NCBI GenBank assembly: GCA_016867815.1
Contig: VGIR01000001.1
Coordinates: forward strand, 1 to 64,000
Length of the DNA stretch: 64,000 bases
Source of the DNA: a candidate division WOR-3 bacterium
GTDB lineage: Bacteria; Hydrothermota; Tepidihabitantia; Tepidihabitantales; Tepidihabitantaceae
Direction: 5' to 3'
This document shows, in pieces, positions 32,512-40,998 of this stretch; within the stretch, counting starts at the first letter, position 1; every line of letters begins with the position of its first letter. The notes beneath the pieces are model-generated. The model saw nothing but the letters and a program-made list of their open reading frames with translations, ran no database searches and was not told the DNA's origin. A program made the translations under genes and the position numbers.

Positions 32512-33612
32512 ATGGTTAGACCCAAGTACAAACTCTACACACCCGGGCCGGTCGACGTGCCGCAGGAGTTCCTGAAAGAGCTCGCGAGCGGCCTGGTCTA
32601 CCACCGGGAAGCCTCGTTCGCAGCCATCTACGAGTCGGTCCGGAGCGGTCTGCAGAAGATGATGCTCACCAAGGGTGAGGTCCACGTGCTGACCGCGTCC
32701 GGTACCGGGGCAATGGAGGCAGCGGTATCAAATCTGATCAGCCCGGACGAGAAGGTGCTGGTGGCAACCGCGGGCCGTTTCGGCGAGCGGTGGCGGGAGA
32801 TAAACCTGCGGTTCGGGGCCTTTGTCGACGAACTGAGTCGGCCTTACGGAGAGTCGATCCCGCCCGAGGAGTTGGAGCGGAGGCTTCTTGCCAACGACTC
32901 GGCCCGTTGTGTCTTCACGACCCTGACCGAGACCTCTACCGGCGTTCTGCACGACGTACGGGCATTCGGTGAGATATGCCACCGGCTCAACCGCATTCTC
33001 GTCGTCGACGCGGTTGCCGGTCTCGGGGCCGACGAGCTGCGGATGGATGATTGGCATGTCGACGTCGTGGTGGGCGGAAGCCAGAAGGGGCTGGCGGTGC
33101 CTCCCGGCGTGTCGTTCGTTGCTCTCAGCCAGCGCGCGGCCGAGCGAGTCGATCGGGCCAGAGCGCCGCGCTACTACTTTGATCTGCGTATCGCTCGACG
33201 CTACGCGGCCAAGGGACAGACTTCCTGGACCCCGGCTATCTCCATCATCTACGCTCTGGACCTGAGTCTCAAGCGCTTGAATCGAACCGGCATGCAGAAG
33301 TACTGGAAGGCTCACCGGGAGATCGGCGATTTGATGCGGGCAAAGGCAACGGCCCTCGGCCTCGAGCTTTTCCCCAAGCGGGCCTCGAACTCCCTGACCG
33401 TGATGAAGATGCCCCAGGGCGTAGACGGCGTCAAGGTCGTTGACATCTGCAAGAAGCGCGACAAGATACTGCTGGCCAACGGTCAGGGCGACATGCGCGG
33501 CAAGATTGTAAGAATCGGGCATATGGGACCGGTCACAAAAGTGGAGATGGCCAAAGTGTTCGGTTGTTTCCAGCGTGCGCTGAAACAAGTCCGAGGCCGC
33601 GCCAAGAAGTAG
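32512..33612 (+). CDS. class V aminotransferase (alanine-glyoxylate / serine-pyruvate type)
   Basis: A PLP enzyme of 366 residues. The N-terminal YTPGPVDVP and LTASGTGAMEAA, the VVDAVAGLGADEL segment and the PLP lysine in GGSQKGLAVPPG identify the alanine-glyoxylate/serine-pyruvate aminotransferase family. The amino donor cannot be told from the sequence. AGGAGG lies 8-13 bases before the ATG. It is the last gene of the operon started at 27857, which is closed by a long hairpin. Confidence 0.9.
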   Translation: MVRPKYKLYTPGPVDVPQEFLKELASGLVYHREASFAAIYESVRSGLQKMMLTKGEVHVLTASGTGAMEAAVSNLISPDEKVLVATAGRFGERWREINLRFGAFVDELSRPYGESIPPEELERRLLANDSARCVFTTLTETSTGVLHDVRAFGEICHRLNRILVVDAVAGLGADELRMDDWHVDVVVGGSQKGLAVPPGVSFVALSQRAAERVDRARAPRYYFDLRIARRYAAKGQTSWTPAISIIYALDLSLKRLNRTGMQKYWKAHREIGDLMRAKATALGLELFPKRASNSLTVMKMPQGVDGVKVVDICKKRDKILLANGQGDMRGKIVRIGHMGPVTKVEMAKVFGCFQRALKQVRGRAKK

Positions 33613-33657
33613 ACCCAGGTTTCCGGCCGGGCGCCACGCCCGTGCCGTTTCGATGCC

Positions 33658-33683
33658 GCCGCCCGGGCGAAAGCCCGGGCGGC
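33658..33683. terminator. bidirectional hairpin terminator
   Basis: An 11-bp perfect GC stem (GCCGCCCGGGC / GCCCGGGCGGC) with a GAAA tetraloop. It lies between the convergent aminotransferase and CDP-alcohol transferase genes; the plus-strand tail is TACTGTGTCTC. Confidence 0.75.
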
Positions 33684-34306
33684 TACTGTGTCTCTTCGCC
33701 GGGGAGGCGGAATCGCACCATCCGGCGGAGGAAGACCGTGAGGTAGTTCAGGAACGACACAACGACAAGCACCGTCACGACGAAATCGACCGCCGACTTG
33801 TACTGCACGAGCGGCGTGACCTCCAGTGTGTAGAAGACGATCATCAGGGCAAAGGCGAACCCGGTTATCTTGCCGACGACATCGGATTGGACAAACAGGC
33901 CCCGGGCTTTCATGATGACGCCGCTGCCGGCCAGTATCAGGAGGTCGCGCAGGATGACGGCCGCGGCGAGGTAGAAGGGCAGGTTGCGGATGTACACGAG
34001 CGTCACCAGTACCGAGCCCACCCAGACTTTGTCTACCAGGTGATCGAGGACGCGGCCGAGATTCGAGACCTGGCCCAGCTTGCGGGCGATGTAGCCGTCG
34101 AGCGCGTCGGTGGTCCACGAAACCGCCATGACCGCGACCGCGGCCACGTTCTGGCGTTTGAAGAGCAGGAGCAGCACGATCGGCAGCAAGACTATGCGCG
34201 ACACGCTGAGTATGTTCGGGACGGTGACGATGCGGGCCGCGGTCGGGTGGCCGTTCTTGCTGTGTTCGGGTAGCCGGTCTGCCGATGCGGGTGGCTGGTC
34301 AGTCAT
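33683..34306 (-). CDS. CDP-alcohol phosphatidyltransferase
   Basis: An integral membrane enzyme of 207 residues that transfers a phosphatidyl group from CDP-diacylglycerol to an alcohol. The family signature D-G-x2-A-R-x8-G-x3-D-x3-D is present in DALDGYIARKLGQVSNLG followed by RVLDHLVDK. Several hydrophobic helices follow. It may be PgsA (phosphatidylglycerophosphate synthase), but the acceptor is not proven. The start is placed at MTDQPPAS (34306); the frame open up to 34387 is built from repeat DNA. It is probably the last gene downstream of recN. Confidence 0.82.
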   Translation of the reverse strand: MTDQPPASADRLPEHSKNGHPTAARIVTVPNILSVSRIVLLPIVLLLLFKRQNVAAVAVMAVSWTTDALDGYIARKLGQVSNLGRVLDHLVDKVWVGSVLVTLVYIRNLPFYLAAAVILRDLLILAGSGVIMKARGLFVQSDVVGKITGFAFALMIVFYTLEVTPLVQYKSAVDFVVTVLVVVSFLNYLTVFLRRMVRFRLPGEETQ

Positions 34307-34312
34307 GTGCAC

Positions 34313-34440
34313 CAGGAGAAGAGCGAGGAGTGAAGAGAGAGGAGTGAAAGCAGACCGGGTAGGATTCAAGACAGAGGAGAGAAGCACGCAAGGCGGGGCT
34401 GGGATTTCTTCCTTTTCTATTCACCATTCTCTATTCTCGA
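34313..34440. repeat. purine-rich degenerate repeat block
   Basis: GAGAAGAGCGAGGAGTGAAG-like units and TTCTATTCACCATTCTC units fill the recN-CDP-transferase gap. They are similar in style to the dispersed repeats elsewhere. Confidence 0.5.
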
Positions 34441-36188
34441 AGAGAGCCGGTGGATTCGAGCATCTCGCGGGCGTGGGCAAGGCTGGCCTTGGTGACCGTC
34501 GCGCCGCTGGTCATGCGGGCGAGTTCTTCTACCCGGGAGTCAGGGTCGAGCGTTCGTATTGACGTCAGGGTCCGGTTGCCGCGGACCGACTTGGCGACGA
34601 GTAGATGGCGTTCGGCGTACTTCGCGATCTGGGGCAGGTGCGTGATGCAGATGACCTGGTGGTTCTTGCCGAGCCGGGCGAGGCGTTTGCCGACGGCCTC
34701 AGCGACCTTGCCGCCGATGCCGACGTCTATTTCGTCAAATACGAGTGTCGCAACTCCTCCGCTTGGGACACGATCCGAAATGTCGGACATTTCCGTCATG
34801 TCCCGCGCTCGGGTGAGCGCGCTCTTCAGGGCGAGCATGATGCGCGAGAGCTCGCCGCCCGAGGCGACCTTGCGCAAGGGACGCAGCTCCTCGCCCGGGT
34901 TCGCGGAGAAGAGGAACTCAGCAGTATCAACGCCGGCCGGCGTCATCCGGAAGCGCTCGTTGCCGCGTTGGTGGACGCCGTCCGGGTCGAGAACGCGCCC
35001 GATGCTGACGGAGAGCACGGCTTTGCCGAGTCCCAGAGCCTCGAACTCCGTGCTCAGCCGTTTCTCGAGCTCGGTCCGGGCCCGGCCGCGCTTGCGGGAG
35101 AGCGCATCCGCGCGCGCCATCAAATCCTGCCTGAGCGCGGACAGTTCCGCGACCATCTCTTCCCGGTGCGAGGCGCCAAGCTCGATTGAGTCGAGCTCGG
35201 CCCTCAGTCTGGCTTCGAGGGAGGCGAGTTCGTCGGCGCGAAGCCCGTACTTGCGTTCCAGCTTCTCGATCAGGAACAGGCGCGAGTTGACCTCCTCCAT
35301 TCGCTCCGGCGAGAATTCTATCGACTCTCGATAGCGGACAAGTTCGCGCCACAGATCGTCGGCGCCGGCGCGAGCCTCGCTGAGCAGGGCGCGGCGCTCG
35401 GCCAGGCCCGGGTCCAGTTCCGCGAGTTCGTTCAGGGTCTTGCCGGCGATCCCGAGCAGGCCGATGATTGAACCCTCCTGTTCTGAAAGCAGTTCTTCAA
35501 GCTGCCGGGCAAGGGTGAACCTCCGCTCGGCACTCTGCAGCAGTTCCCGTTCGCGGCTCAGCCCGGCAAGCTCACCGGACTTCACTGCCGCACCGCCCAA
35601 CTCCTTCAACTGGAACTCGGTCAGTTCCTGCCGGGATCTGCGTTCGGCGAGCTGCTGGTCGAGCCGGGCGAGTTCTGCCGACTTCTCGTCGAAGGCGTGG
35701 AACCGCTCGGCGAAGCCATCGCGTTCGGAACTGAGCCCGGCGTACTCATCGAGAATGTCGAGGTGAATTTCAGGTTTCAGCAGCAGTTGGTGCTGGTGCT
35801 GGCCGTGCAAATCCACGAGCCGGTCACCGAGTCTCTGCAGCGCGGCGATGGTGATGCCGGAGTCGTTGGCGTAGGCTGCCCCGCGGCCGCTGCGCTCGGC
35901 ACGACGGCGCAGGAGCAGAGCCCCATCTTCGGTCAGCGGAATGCCGAGGGCGGTGCACTCAGCGGCCAGTTGCTTGCCAGCGTCAAACCGGCCCTCGACC
36001 TGGGCGGTATCTGCACCGGCGCGGATCATGTCCGCGTCCGGCTTGTCGCCGAGCAGAAGCGATAGCGCGCCGATGATGATAGACTTGCCGGCTCCGGTCT
36101 CGCCCGAGAGTACGTTCAGACCGGGGCTGAACTGGACCGTGAGGTCTTCAATCAGGGCGTAGTTGCGGATTCTAAGTTCGGAGAGCAT
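34431..36188 (-). CDS. recN: DNA repair protein RecN
   Basis: An SMC-like ATPase of 585 residues used in double-strand break repair. Walker A is GETGAGKSII (about 31-40). A long coiled coil occupies about 160-370. The ABC signature KVASGGELSRIMLALKSAL and Walker B TLVFDEIDVGIGGK follow, then CITHLPQIAKYAERH. It is slightly longer than E. coli RecN (553). It is downstream of nadK, a common bacterial order. The gap to nadK (134 bases) holds degenerate repeats. Confidence 0.94.
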   Translation of the reverse strand: MLSELRIRNYALIEDLTVQFSPGLNVLSGETGAGKSIIIGALSLLLGDKPDADMIRAGADTAQVEGRFDAGKQLAAECTALGIPLTEDGALLLRRRAERSGRGAAYANDSGITIAALQRLGDRLVDLHGQHQHQLLLKPEIHLDILDEYAGLSSERDGFAERFHAFDEKSAELARLDQQLAERRSRQELTEFQLKELGGAAVKSGELAGLSRERELLQSAERRFTLARQLEELLSEQEGSIIGLLGIAGKTLNELAELDPGLAERRALLSEARAGADDLWRELVRYRESIEFSPERMEEVNSRLFLIEKLERKYGLRADELASLEARLRAELDSIELGASHREEMVAELSALRQDLMARADALSRKRGRARTELEKRLSTEFEALGLGKAVLSVSIGRVLDPDGVHQRGNERFRMTPAGVDTAEFLFSANPGEELRPLRKVASGGELSRIMLALKSALTRARDMTEMSDISDRVPSGGVATLVFDEIDVGIGGKVAEAVGKRLARLGKNHQVICITHLPQIAKYAERHLLVAKSVRGNRTLTSIRTLDPDSRVEELARMTSGATVTKASLAHAREMLESTGSLRE

Positions 36189-36189
36189 G

Positions 36190-36320
36190 AGTGAAGGCTA
36201 GGCTCGGATGAGAAAGCTCGAAGTCCGGTTCAAGCTTGAATGGAGGCAAACGAGCAATCCAAGGGTTTGGAGTTTAGGCTCACTCGCGTTTCGTGCTTCG
36301 AGTTCCGGATCTGAAGTCCT
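36190..36320. repeat. degenerate repeats between recN and nadK
   Basis: Units such as CGAAGTCCGGTTCAAGCTTG, AAGGGTTTGGAGTTTAGG and TCGTGCTTCGAGTTCCGG fill the gap, similar to the block before metK. Confidence 0.5.
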
Positions 36321-36322
36321 CG

Positions 36323-37183
36323 TCAGCGCTGGCTGCCGGTCCACTTCAGCTTGTCGCGCAGAATCTGGAAATAGGTCTTGTCCTTCGGGGTTACGAGTCG
36401 GATCGTGAAATCGGCGCGGCTGATGTGGAGAGGCCGGCCGGGCCTGACTATCCAGCGCTCCTGGCCGTCGAGGTTGAGGATGGCCGACTCGGAGCGCCGG
36501 CTCAGTTCCAGTTCTACCTTCGCGTCAGGGGGCAGGATCATCGGCCTCGATGCGAGCGCGTGAGGGGAGAGGGGGGTCAGGAGAATCGCCTGCATCGTCG
36601 GGTAGACAACCGGGCCGCCGGCCGCAAGTGAGTAAGCAGTAGAGCCGGTAGGGGTCGCCACCACCACGCCGTCGCCGATGTACCGAGTGACCAGCACACC
36701 GCCGGAGCTGGCCACGAGTTCGATGGCGCGGTTGGCTGTGCCCATGTTGACCGCGATATCATTCAGCGCAAAGCCCGACTTGCGGCCGTACCGGCAGGCA
36801 AGGACCATCCGGCGCTCCTCGGAGTGGGCGCCACGGCAGAAGTCTTCGATGCCGGCCTGTGCCTCTGCGGTCGAGAACTCGGTCAGGAATCCCAGGCCGC
36901 CGAGGTTGACGCCCATTATCGGCACGTCTCGACTGCCGACCAGTCGCGCTGCCCGGAGCAGCGTTCCGTCGCCGCCGCAGGCAACGACCAGGTCGGCTTT
37001 CTCAGCCAGCTTTGCGGCGGGGCCGCATTCGGCCGTGACTCGGAGCAGCTTCGCGGTGCCCGCAGACAGGAGCGGCACGTGCCCGGCAGCACGAAGCCAA
37101 CGTACGAGGTCAGGAACCAGTTTCGTTGCGAGAGGCTTGTCCCGGTTGACCATGAACCCGATGCGCTTGCTGTTACTGGACAT
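36323..37183 (-). CDS. nadK: NAD kinase
   Basis: A cytoplasmic enzyme of 286 residues that phosphorylates NAD to NADP. The GGDGT motif is in VACGGDGTLLRAARLVG (about 69-85) and the NE/D motif in FALNDIAVNMG. The glycine-rich YIGDGVVVATPTGSTAYSLA and PLSPHALASRP segments follow. The expected NE motif reads ND here, which also occurs in some NadK proteins. It is in a run with prfA and prmC upstream. Confidence 0.94.
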   Translation of the reverse strand: MSSNSKRIGFMVNRDKPLATKLVPDLVRWLRAAGHVPLLSAGTAKLLRVTAECGPAAKLAEKADLVVACGGDGTLLRAARLVGSRDVPIMGVNLGGLGFLTEFSTAEAQAGIEDFCRGAHSEERRMVLACRYGRKSGFALNDIAVNMGTANRAIELVASSGGVLVTRYIGDGVVVATPTGSTAYSLAAGGPVVYPTMQAILLTPLSPHALASRPMILPPDAKVELELSRRSESAILNLDGQERWIVRPGRPLHISRADFTIRLVTPKDKTYFQILRDKLKWTGSQR

Positions 37184-37218
37184 TGGTCTCCTGACTCCTA
37201 ACTGCTAGCACCTGACCG

Positions 37219-38124
37219 CTAGCTCCTCCTCAGGAAGGCGTAGCGGACTCTTCCCGCGAGGTCACGCTCGACCTCGGTATGGGGGGCCAGCTTGCGGACG
37301 GCTGACTCGTGGGTCGCGTCGACCTCGACTGCCAGCAGCCCACCGGGCTTGAGCAATGTGGGGCCGTGCGCAACCAACATCGCGACAATATTAGCCCCTT
37401 TTGGCCCTCCATCAAGTGCCAGCCGTGGCTCCCGGCGGACGCTCGGTTGCAGTCGCGCCAGCCGGCGGGTGGGTATGTAGGGCGGGTTGGAGATGAGCAG
37501 GTCGAGTCGTCCGCGCAGTCGTGACAGGATTCGGTCATCCATGTTTCGCGCCTGCGCCAGCCTGACCTTGTCGCCGAGGCTGTGCCGAACGACGTTCCGT
37601 CTTGCGACAGCGAGCGCGGCCACTGAAGCATCAACTGCCAGGATGCTTGCCTGCGGAAGCGCCCGGGCCAGCGCAATCGCGATGCACCCTGACCCGGTTC
37701 CGAAGTCCACCGCCATGGTCCTGGCCTTTGGCTTCCGGCTTCTGGCTTCTGACTTGAGTTTGGACAAAGTCCTGGCTACAAGTTCTTCTGTCTCGGGTCG
37801 CGGTATGAGGACGCGATGGTCTACCTGAACCTGGAAATCGAGGAAAGGGGCAGAGTGGGTCAGGTACTGGACCGGTTCGCCGCTGCGGGCCAGAGAAACC
37901 AGGCGTCGAAAGCGCGCCGCCTCCCTTGCCGTGACGGGGCGTCGAAGATACAGCTCATGACGCGGAACCTGGAGCAGATGCATCAGTAAGTACTCCGCGT
38001 CCGACCGGGGAATCGCCCCGGACGCTTCTTTCAGGAGTTCGGCTGAGTCGATCCGGACTTCGGGCCCTTTGTGTCTTGGTGGTTTGGTGGCTAGATTCCG
38101 AGTTCTGCGGCTCGGCTCGCTCAC
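37219..38124 (-). CDS. prmC: release factor glutamine methyltransferase PrmC (HemK)
   Basis: PrmC methylates the glutamine of the GGQ motif in release factors. It has 301 residues. The catalytic NPPY is in LLISNPPYIPTRRL, and the SAM site is MAVDFGTGSGCIAIALA. An N-terminal domain (about 28-100) contains PVQYLTHSAPF and LIPRPETEELV. The GTG start overlaps the prfA stop, so enzyme and substrate genes are coupled. Two repeat intrusions are visible. The first 20 residues (RNLATKPPRHKG) are read from a CCACCAA-type repeat, and residues about 120-132 (KSEARSRKPKA) come from GGCTTCCGGCTTCTGG units just before the SAM site. Confidence 0.92.
   Translation of the reverse strand: MSEPSRRTRNLATKPPRHKGPEVRIDSAELLKEASGAIPRSDAEYLLMHLLQVPRHELYLRRPVTAREAARFRRLVSLARSGEPVQYLTHSAPFLDFQVQVDHRVLIPRPETEELVARTLSKLKSEARSRKPKARTMAVDFGTGSGCIAIALARALPQASILAVDASVAALAVARRNVVRHSLGDKVRLAQARNMDDRILSRLRGRLDLLISNPPYIPTRRLARLQPSVRREPRLALDGGPKGANIVAMLVAHGPTLLKPGGLLAVEVDATHESAVRKLAPHTEVERDLAGRVRYAFLRRS
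38068..38091. repeat. half of a CCACGAAG-type element inside prmC
   Basis: TTTGTGTCTTGGTGG followed by TTTGGTGGC. It is the right-arm type of the palindromes at 2943, 39374 and 40286, here forming the 5' coding end of prmC. Confidence 0.6.
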
Positions 38125-39194
38125 TCGATTGCGGCTTCGGCCTTCTCGAGCGTCGTGAACAGCGCGTCGAGCTCGCCTTCGATGACCGAGTCGAGGTTGT
38201 GCACGGACACGCCGTTGCGGTGGTCGGTTAGCCGGTTCTGCGGGAAATTGTAGGTTCGGGTCTTCTCGCTGCGGTCGCCACCGCCAATCTGCTTGCGTCG
38301 GGTCGCGGTCATCTTTGATTGGTCCTGGAGATTTCTGGCTTCGAGCAGGCGCGCGGCCAGCACCTTCATCGCCTTTGCCTTGTTCCGTTGCTGCGACCGC
38401 TCATCCTGACACTGGGCGACCAGGCCGGTCGGGATGTGGGTGATGCGCACGGCCGACTCGGTCTTGTTGACGCCCTGGCCGCCGTGCCCGCCCGCGCGGT
38501 AGACGTCCACGCGCAGGTCGTCGGGGTTGATGATCATCTCGACTTCCTCGGGTTCGGGCAGCACGGCAACAGTGACCGTGGACGTGTGAATCCGGCCCGA
38601 GGCTTCGGTCTCGGGTACCCGCTGGACCCGGTGGACTCCGCTTTCGAAGCGGAAGTAGCGGTAGGGTTCGTCGCCTTCGACCGCGAACACGATTTCCTTG
38701 AAGCCCTTCAGTTCACTCGGGCGGGAGTCCATGACCTCGATCTTCAGGCCGTGCTTCTCGGCATAGTGCGAGTACATCCGGAACAGATCGCCCGCGAAGA
38801 GAGCTGCTTCCTCGCCGCCGGCGGCGGCCCGGATTTCGACGATGCAGCCCTTGTCCCAATCCGGGGAGCGGGGGCGGAGCACGGCCTCCAGCGAGGTGCT
38901 GAGCGCTTCTATGCGCTGGTTCAGGTCGGCGAGTTCCTTATGGGCCAGTTCCTTCATTTCCGCGTCATCGGCTCCCCGGGCCATCTCATCCGCTTCCTGT
39001 GCTTCCTTCTCTATGCGTTCGTACTCCCGCAACTGCTCCAGTGCCGCCGTCGCCGTCCGGAACTCGCGCGTCAGAGTCTTCAGCAGCGGAATGTCGGACG
39101 TCACCTTCGGGTCGCCGAGTTGCTGCTCCAGTTCCGCTGCCCGCAGGCGCATCGGCTCCAGCCTGCGCTTGAACTCAAAGGATGGTGTGGGCAT
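38121..39194 (-). CDS. prfA: peptide chain release factor 1
   Basis: RF1 ends translation at UAA and UAG codons. It has 357 residues, the usual length. The GGQ motif is in YRAGGHGGQGVNKTES (about 228-243). The stop-codon recognition loop PET is in QRVPETEASGRIHTST, which marks RF1 rather than RF2. The ATG at 39194 has no clear ribosome site. It is the first gene of the prfA-prmC-nadK-recN-CDP-transferase run. A promoter with a 16-bp spacer lies about 117 bases upstream. Confidence 0.95.
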   Translation of the reverse strand: MPTPSFEFKRRLEPMRLRAAELEQQLGDPKVTSDIPLLKTLTREFRTATAALEQLREYERIEKEAQEADEMARGADDAEMKELAHKELADLNQRIEALSTSLEAVLRPRSPDWDKGCIVEIRAAAGGEEAALFAGDLFRMYSHYAEKHGLKIEVMDSRPSELKGFKEIVFAVEGDEPYRYFRFESGVHRVQRVPETEASGRIHTSTVTVAVLPEPEEVEMIINPDDLRVDVYRAGGHGGQGVNKTESAVRITHIPTGLVAQCQDERSQQRNKAKAMKVLAARLLEARNLQDQSKMTATRRKQIGGGDRSEKTRTYNFPQNRLTDHRNGVSVHNLDSVIEGELDALFTTLEKAEAAIE

Positions 39195-39310
39195 GGATGG
39201 AAAGCTGTCGGGCTAGAGGAGGGTCGAACGACGTCTCGTGACCGACGAGCGCCGCGAACGGCCACTGGTCAATCGCAAAGGGGCAAGCGTCTGTCTACTG
39301 ACCACGGGCC

Positions 39311-39338
39311 ATTATCCCGGCCTTTCCGCGACTGTCAA
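39311..39338 (-). promoter_or_regulatory. promoter of the prfA-prmC operon
   Basis: On the minus strand TTGACA (39338-39333), a 16-bp spacer and GATAAT (39316-39311). Five bases later a GTG (39305) opens a 30-codon frame ending TAG upstream of prfA, which might be a leaderless leader peptide. Confidence 0.6.
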
Positions 39339-39373
39339 GCAGTTCGGACAGAAGCCGGAAAGGACCGGAGTCT

Positions 39374-39437
39374 ACCACAAAGACACAAAGGCACAGAGAG
39401 AGGGGATCGGGCGCGGTCTTCTTCGTCTCTTCGTGGC
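39374..39437. repeat. CCACAAAG-type imperfect palindrome
   Basis: The left arm has ACCACAAAGACACAAAGG; the right arm at 39420-39437 has CTTCGTCTCTTCGTGG. It lies between the prfA promoter and the convergent-side toast-rack gene. Confidence 0.65.
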
Positions 39438-39460
39438 CAGTCCCTGAGTCCGCTGCCCTG

Positions 39461-40201
39461 CTAGATGCTCCCGCCGGCGGGGTCGCCGACAAGCCGCATC
39501 TCAACTTCACCGATGCCGCCCTGGACCTCGACCCGCACCGACGTCCTGGTCTTGCCCCACGCCTCGTTGACCCAGGCATCGCCGTCAGCTCTGAGCCCGT
39601 CCGAGTTCACGTGTCCCAGACCGGCCTGAGCCTTGACCCGGACTCCGACATCGGAGGGCAGGACCAGAGTCAGCTTGCCGACTCCGGCCTGGATGGTCGC
39701 CTCGAGGTCGGACGGCCGCGGGCCTGACAGGTCTATCGTACCCTCGCCGACTCCGGCATCGAGGCTGAACCGGCGCAGACTAAGGCCCTTCAGGTCGACC
39801 TCGCTCTTGCCGACGCCCATGTCGACCTCCAGCTCCAGCGGCAGGCCGGAATTCAGCTTCAGTTCCCAGTCGTAGCGGACGCTGCCCGGCCAGGCCGCAC
39901 CGACGACCCGCGAAGGCTGCTCGACGAGGAGCCGTCCCCGGCCGTCCTCGACCCTGTAGGACACGGCAGGCTTCCAGTCCGGGATGTTGTACTCAAACCG
40001 GGCGTCGAGCAGAGAGTCGGCACCGCCCGCCAGCTTCAGCTTGCCTACACCGAGCGTGACGGATACGCTGACTGACTCAGCTCCGGCAAGGCCAACCTTC
40101 TCTTGGGCGATCTCGGTCTTTGTGAGTTTCGGGCTCGGGACATAGCAGCCGGCTATGGTCAGCACAAGAACCACGGACAGTAAGGCGAAGTGTCTAGTCA
40201 T
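39461..40201 (-). CDS. toast-rack (LiaF-like) lipoprotein
   Basis: A predicted lipoprotein of 246 residues. The signal ends in a lipobox (LTIAGC, Cys about residue 18). The rest is a regular beta-rich pattern of repeated units (VTLGVGKLKLAGG, VDMGVGKSEVDLKG, LDAGVGEGTIDLSG, IQAGVGKLTLVLP), as in the toast_rack and LiaF/YvqF-like C-terminal domains that form elongated beta solenoids. The function is unknown; LiaF-like domains are linked to cell-envelope stress in Firmicutes. AAGGAG lies five bases before the ATG. It is probably transcribed alone. Confidence 0.82.
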   Translation of the reverse strand: MTRHFALLSVVLVLTIAGCYVPSPKLTKTEIAQEKVGLAGAESVSVSVTLGVGKLKLAGGADSLLDARFEYNIPDWKPAVSYRVEDGRGRLLVEQPSRVVGAAWPGSVRYDWELKLNSGLPLELEVDMGVGKSEVDLKGLSLRRFSLDAGVGEGTIDLSGPRPSDLEATIQAGVGKLTLVLPSDVGVRVKAQAGLGHVNSDGLRADGDAWVNEAWGKTRTSVRVEVQGGIGEVEMRLVGDPAGGSI

Positions 40202-40285
40202 GATACTCCTTGGCTACATCAGATGGGACGAACCGCCGCGGCCAAATGTTGCGGTCCCCGCGCCGCCAGAACTAGAACGGAAGTC

Positions 40286-40359
40286 TACCACCAAGGTACC
40301 AAGGTTCGGACTGACATGAGCAGATGGAGAGGCTTTCGATCCTCTTTGTGTCTTGGTGG
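40286..40359. repeat. CCACCAAGG-type imperfect palindrome
   Basis: The left arm is TACCACCAAGGTACCAAGG; the right arm at 40342-40359 is TCTTTGTGTCTTGGTGGC. It sits between the toast-rack gene and the cupin promoter. Confidence 0.65.
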
Positions 40360-40396
40360 CTAGCTACGAATCCGGCTTCCCTGGTCTTGCTCGACC

Positions 40397-40425
40397 TTGG
40401 CTGCGGGTCTTGCATGTGGTACAAT
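40397..40425 (+). promoter_or_regulatory. promoter of the cupin gene (leaderless)
   Basis: TTGGCT (40397-40402), a 17-bp spacer, TACAAT (40420-40425), then five bases to ATG 40431. Confidence 0.55.
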
Positions 40426-40430
40426 GGTCT

Positions 40431-40769
40431 ATGCTGACAGGACATTTCACCGAAGTCAAGGAAGAGCAGCCGCATCTGGCCGGGATGCAGGCGACCATCC
40501 GCTGGCTCATTGCCGCCAAGGACGGGGCGCCCCACTTCGCCATGCGGGTAATCGAGATCAAGCGCAACGGAGAGAAGATACCGCTGCACCACCACGACTA
40601 CGAGCACGAGGTATTCATCATCGAGGGAAAGGGAAACATAGTCAGCCCGGACGGTGTGAAGCCGGTTGCCTACGGCAACTTCGCGTACATTCCCGCGGGC
40701 GAAGAGCACGGATTCGAGAACACCGGCGACAGGCCTTTCCGCTTCATCTGCGTGATTCCGAAGCAGTAG
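40431..40769 (+). CDS. small cupin-domain protein
   Basis: A single-domain cupin of 112 residues. The metal-binding motif 1 is LHHHDYEHEVFIIEGKG and motif 2 IPAGEEHGFEN, both complete (His, His, Glu and His). Such small cupins bind a metal and often sense or isomerise small molecules; no substrate can be assigned. The start is ATG 40431 because the -10 box TACAAT ends five bases before it. The in-frame extension to 40353 includes the promoter and is not coding. Confidence 0.85.
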   Translation: MLTGHFTEVKEEQPHLAGMQATIRWLIAAKDGAPHFAMRVIEIKRNGEKIPLHHHDYEHEVFIIEGKGNIVSPDGVKPVAYGNFAYIPAGEEHGFENTGDRPFRFICVIPKQ

Positions 40770-40773
40770 GGCC

Positions 40774-40945
40774 GGCAGCGGGCAGCCGGCTTGAGCTTGC
40801 GCCTGGGCTGGCTGGATGCTTGCGGCTTGGGGCAGTCAGCCGGACAGCTGCTACCTGCTACCTTCCTGACTGCTAACTCGCTGCCTGCGGCAGCGCGATG
40901 TCCCGAAGCTCCCCGAAATGGGGAGCCTGTCTCTCTTCCCATTGA
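40774..40945. repeat. composite intergenic repeat, copy A
   Basis: It contains TGCGGCTTGGGGC, CTGCTACCTGCTACCTTCCT, GACTGCTAACTCGCTGCC, GCAGCGCGATGTCCCGAAGC and CCCGAAATGGGGAGCCTGTC. About 100 bases match copy D near 46900-47005 closely. Confidence 0.8.
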
Positions 40946-40998
40946 CGCGCCTCCGAGACAACCATTCCCTGCTCTGGTTGCCACGGGCCACTCGCTTG

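Noticed and set aside
38319-39464. 381-residue plus-strand open frame
   Set aside because: It is antisense to prfA, which has GGQ and PET motifs.
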